The position numbers and the translations under genes were made by a program. From positions 1-20,878 of the forward strand of contig JAOUGY010000020.1 of NCBI GenBank assembly GCA_029865445.1: a stretch of DNA of 20,878 nucleotides, given 5' to 3'. The notes under the pieces are model-generated. The model had not been told where the DNA came from and did not search any database. It saw nothing but the letters and a program-made list of their open reading frames with translations. Of this stretch, positions 20,008 through 20,878 are shown piece after piece (position 1 is the first letter of the stretch; every line of letters starts with the position of its first letter). The DNA comes from Acidimicrobiia bacterium. GTDB taxonomy: Bacteria; Actinomycetota; Acidimicrobiia; Spongiisociales; ZC4RG35.

Positions 20008-20878
20008 ATGGATCATCCCGAGTCGCCGCACGTACCCTATGAGAAGCGTGCGACCGAGATAGCGTTCGCCTCGGCGGAGTACATCTCGTTCGCGTCCCGG
20101 CAGTCCTTCCTCGGGGTGCCTTCGGTGAGACTCGATGAACTGCCGGCCACCGAAGGCCAGGTCGCCATCTTGGGGGCGCCCTTCGATTGGGGGGCCAGCC
20201 ATCGTCCGGGCGCCCGGTTCGGACCGAAAGCCATCCGCGAGGCCGATTACGGGGCGATGGACGGATACCGACCACACCTTCCCACCGGGATCGACCCGCT
20301 CGGGGCGCTGGGCGTCGTTGACATCGGCGACGTCTACGTGGTTCCGGGTTACACCGAGCTGTCGCTCGACCGAATCGCCGACGTAGTCGAGATCGTGGTT
20401 GCCGCGGGGAAGACCCCGATCGTCCTCGGCGGCGATCACACGATCACCTACCCGAATGCAACCGGGCTGGCCCGGGTCCACGGCAATGGTGAGTTTGCAC
20501 TGATCCACTTCGATGCCCATGCCGACACCGGCGACCTCCAGAACGGCCAGCTCTACGGGCATGGGACCCCGATGCGCCGGCTCGTCGAGTCGGGAGCGGT
20601 CCCGGGGAGGCGGTTCGTACAGATCGGGCTGCGTGGATACTGGCCCGAACCCGAGGTCGTGGCGTGGATGCGTCAGGAAGGGATGCGTTCGTTCTTCATG
20701 AACGAGATCGTCGACCGTGGCCTCGAGACCGTCGTCGACGAGGCAGTGGACTACGCGCTCGGCGACGGAGCCAAAGGCGTGTTCCTGTCGGTCGACGTCG
20801 ACGTCGTCGATCCCGCGTTCGCTCCCGGGACCGGAACGCCCGAGCCAGGAGGGCTCACGTCGCGTCAGCTTCTCGACA
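20008..20878 (+). CDS. Arginase/agmatinase-family ureohydrolase, 3' truncated by window
   Basis: 290 codons are visible of a ureohydrolase that hydrolyses a guanidino (or formimino) compound to an amine plus urea (or formamide). All manganese ligands are present: GGDHTI (His144), HFDAHAD (Asp169, His171, Asp173) and SVDVDVVDP (Asp263, Asp265), followed by the family's AFAPGTGTPEPGGLT. The RPGARFGPKAIRE block near residue 66 and the HGTPMRRLVE segment are agmatinase-like, so agmatinase, guanidinobutyrase or a related activity is more likely than arginase. The C-terminus lies outside. The nearby aminotransferase and amine oxidoreductase suggest it supplies an amine to the same pathway, as inference. 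Confidence 0.95.
   Translation, partial: MDHPESPHVPYEKRATEIAFASAEYISFASRQSFLGVPSVRLDELPATEGQVAILGAPFDWGASHRPGARFGPKAIREADYGAMDGYRPHLPTGIDPLGALGVVDIGDVYVVPGYTELSLDRIADVVEIVVAAGKTPIVLGGDHTITYPNATGLARVHGNGEFALIHFDAHADTGDLQNGQLYGHGTPMRRLVESGAVPGRRFVQIGLRGYWPEPEVVAWMRQEGMRSFFMNEIVDRGLETVVDEAVDYALGDGAKGVFLSVDVDVVDPAFAPGTGTPEPGGLTSRQLLD

Overview
The window reads as chromosomal DNA of a high-GC Gram-positive bacterium, most likely an actinobacterium (Actinomycetota) outside the well-studied genera, possibly of Acidimicrobiia type. Pointers are the high GC with strong third-position bias, a DUF3152 metallopeptidase, a TIGR04222-type membrane protein, a PadR/HAAS pair, the order galU - moeA/glp - moaC - SepX/GlpR-like gene, and many genes whose -10 hexamer sits 6-8 nt before the start codon (leaderless mRNAs). 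There is no sign of phage, transposon, CRISPR array or plasmid. The taxonomic placement is inference.

Layout. 1-2.7 kb: rRNA maintenance genes, with partial rsmA and tatD (minus), an AbrB-type regulator (plus), rsmI and a DUF192 protein (minus). 2.7-5.5 kb: a lipoprotein metallopeptidase, then a PadR repressor translationally coupled to a HAAS-domain membrane protein. 5.6-7.0 kb: tRNA-Ala(CGC) followed directly by four consecutive perfect hairpins, with a translin-family gene and a SepX/GlpR-like membrane protein upstream on the same strand. 7.1-10.2 kb: an overlapping operon plsY-galU-moeA(glp)-moaC (minus). 10.2-12.7 kb: an FmdB-type zinc-ribbon protein with a poly-Ser tail, a DUF3152 zincin, a SAF-domain protein and a TIGR04222 membrane protein. 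12.7-14.9 kb: a ThDP-dependent enzyme and a small secreted protein, separated by a 17-bp perfect hairpin. 14.9-18.5 kb: a cupin (plus) converging on an operon of class III aminotransferase, FAD-dependent amine oxidoreductase and GNAT acetyltransferase (minus). 18.7-20.9 kb: a Thr-rich lipoprotein, a two-helix membrane protein and a partial arginase/agmatinase-family ureohydrolase.

How the genes may work together. The galU-glp-moaC-SepX/GlpR block looks like a conserved actinobacterial neighbourhood joining UDP-glucose supply, a gephyrin-like protein and its membrane receptor in division. The aminotransferase/oxidoreductase/GNAT operon with the nearby cupin, ureohydrolase and ThDP enzyme suggests catabolism of an amine or guanidino compound, substrate unknown. 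The two most unusual signals are the hairpin array after the tRNA (5617-5706) and the density of leaderless-type promoters, about ten in 21 kb.
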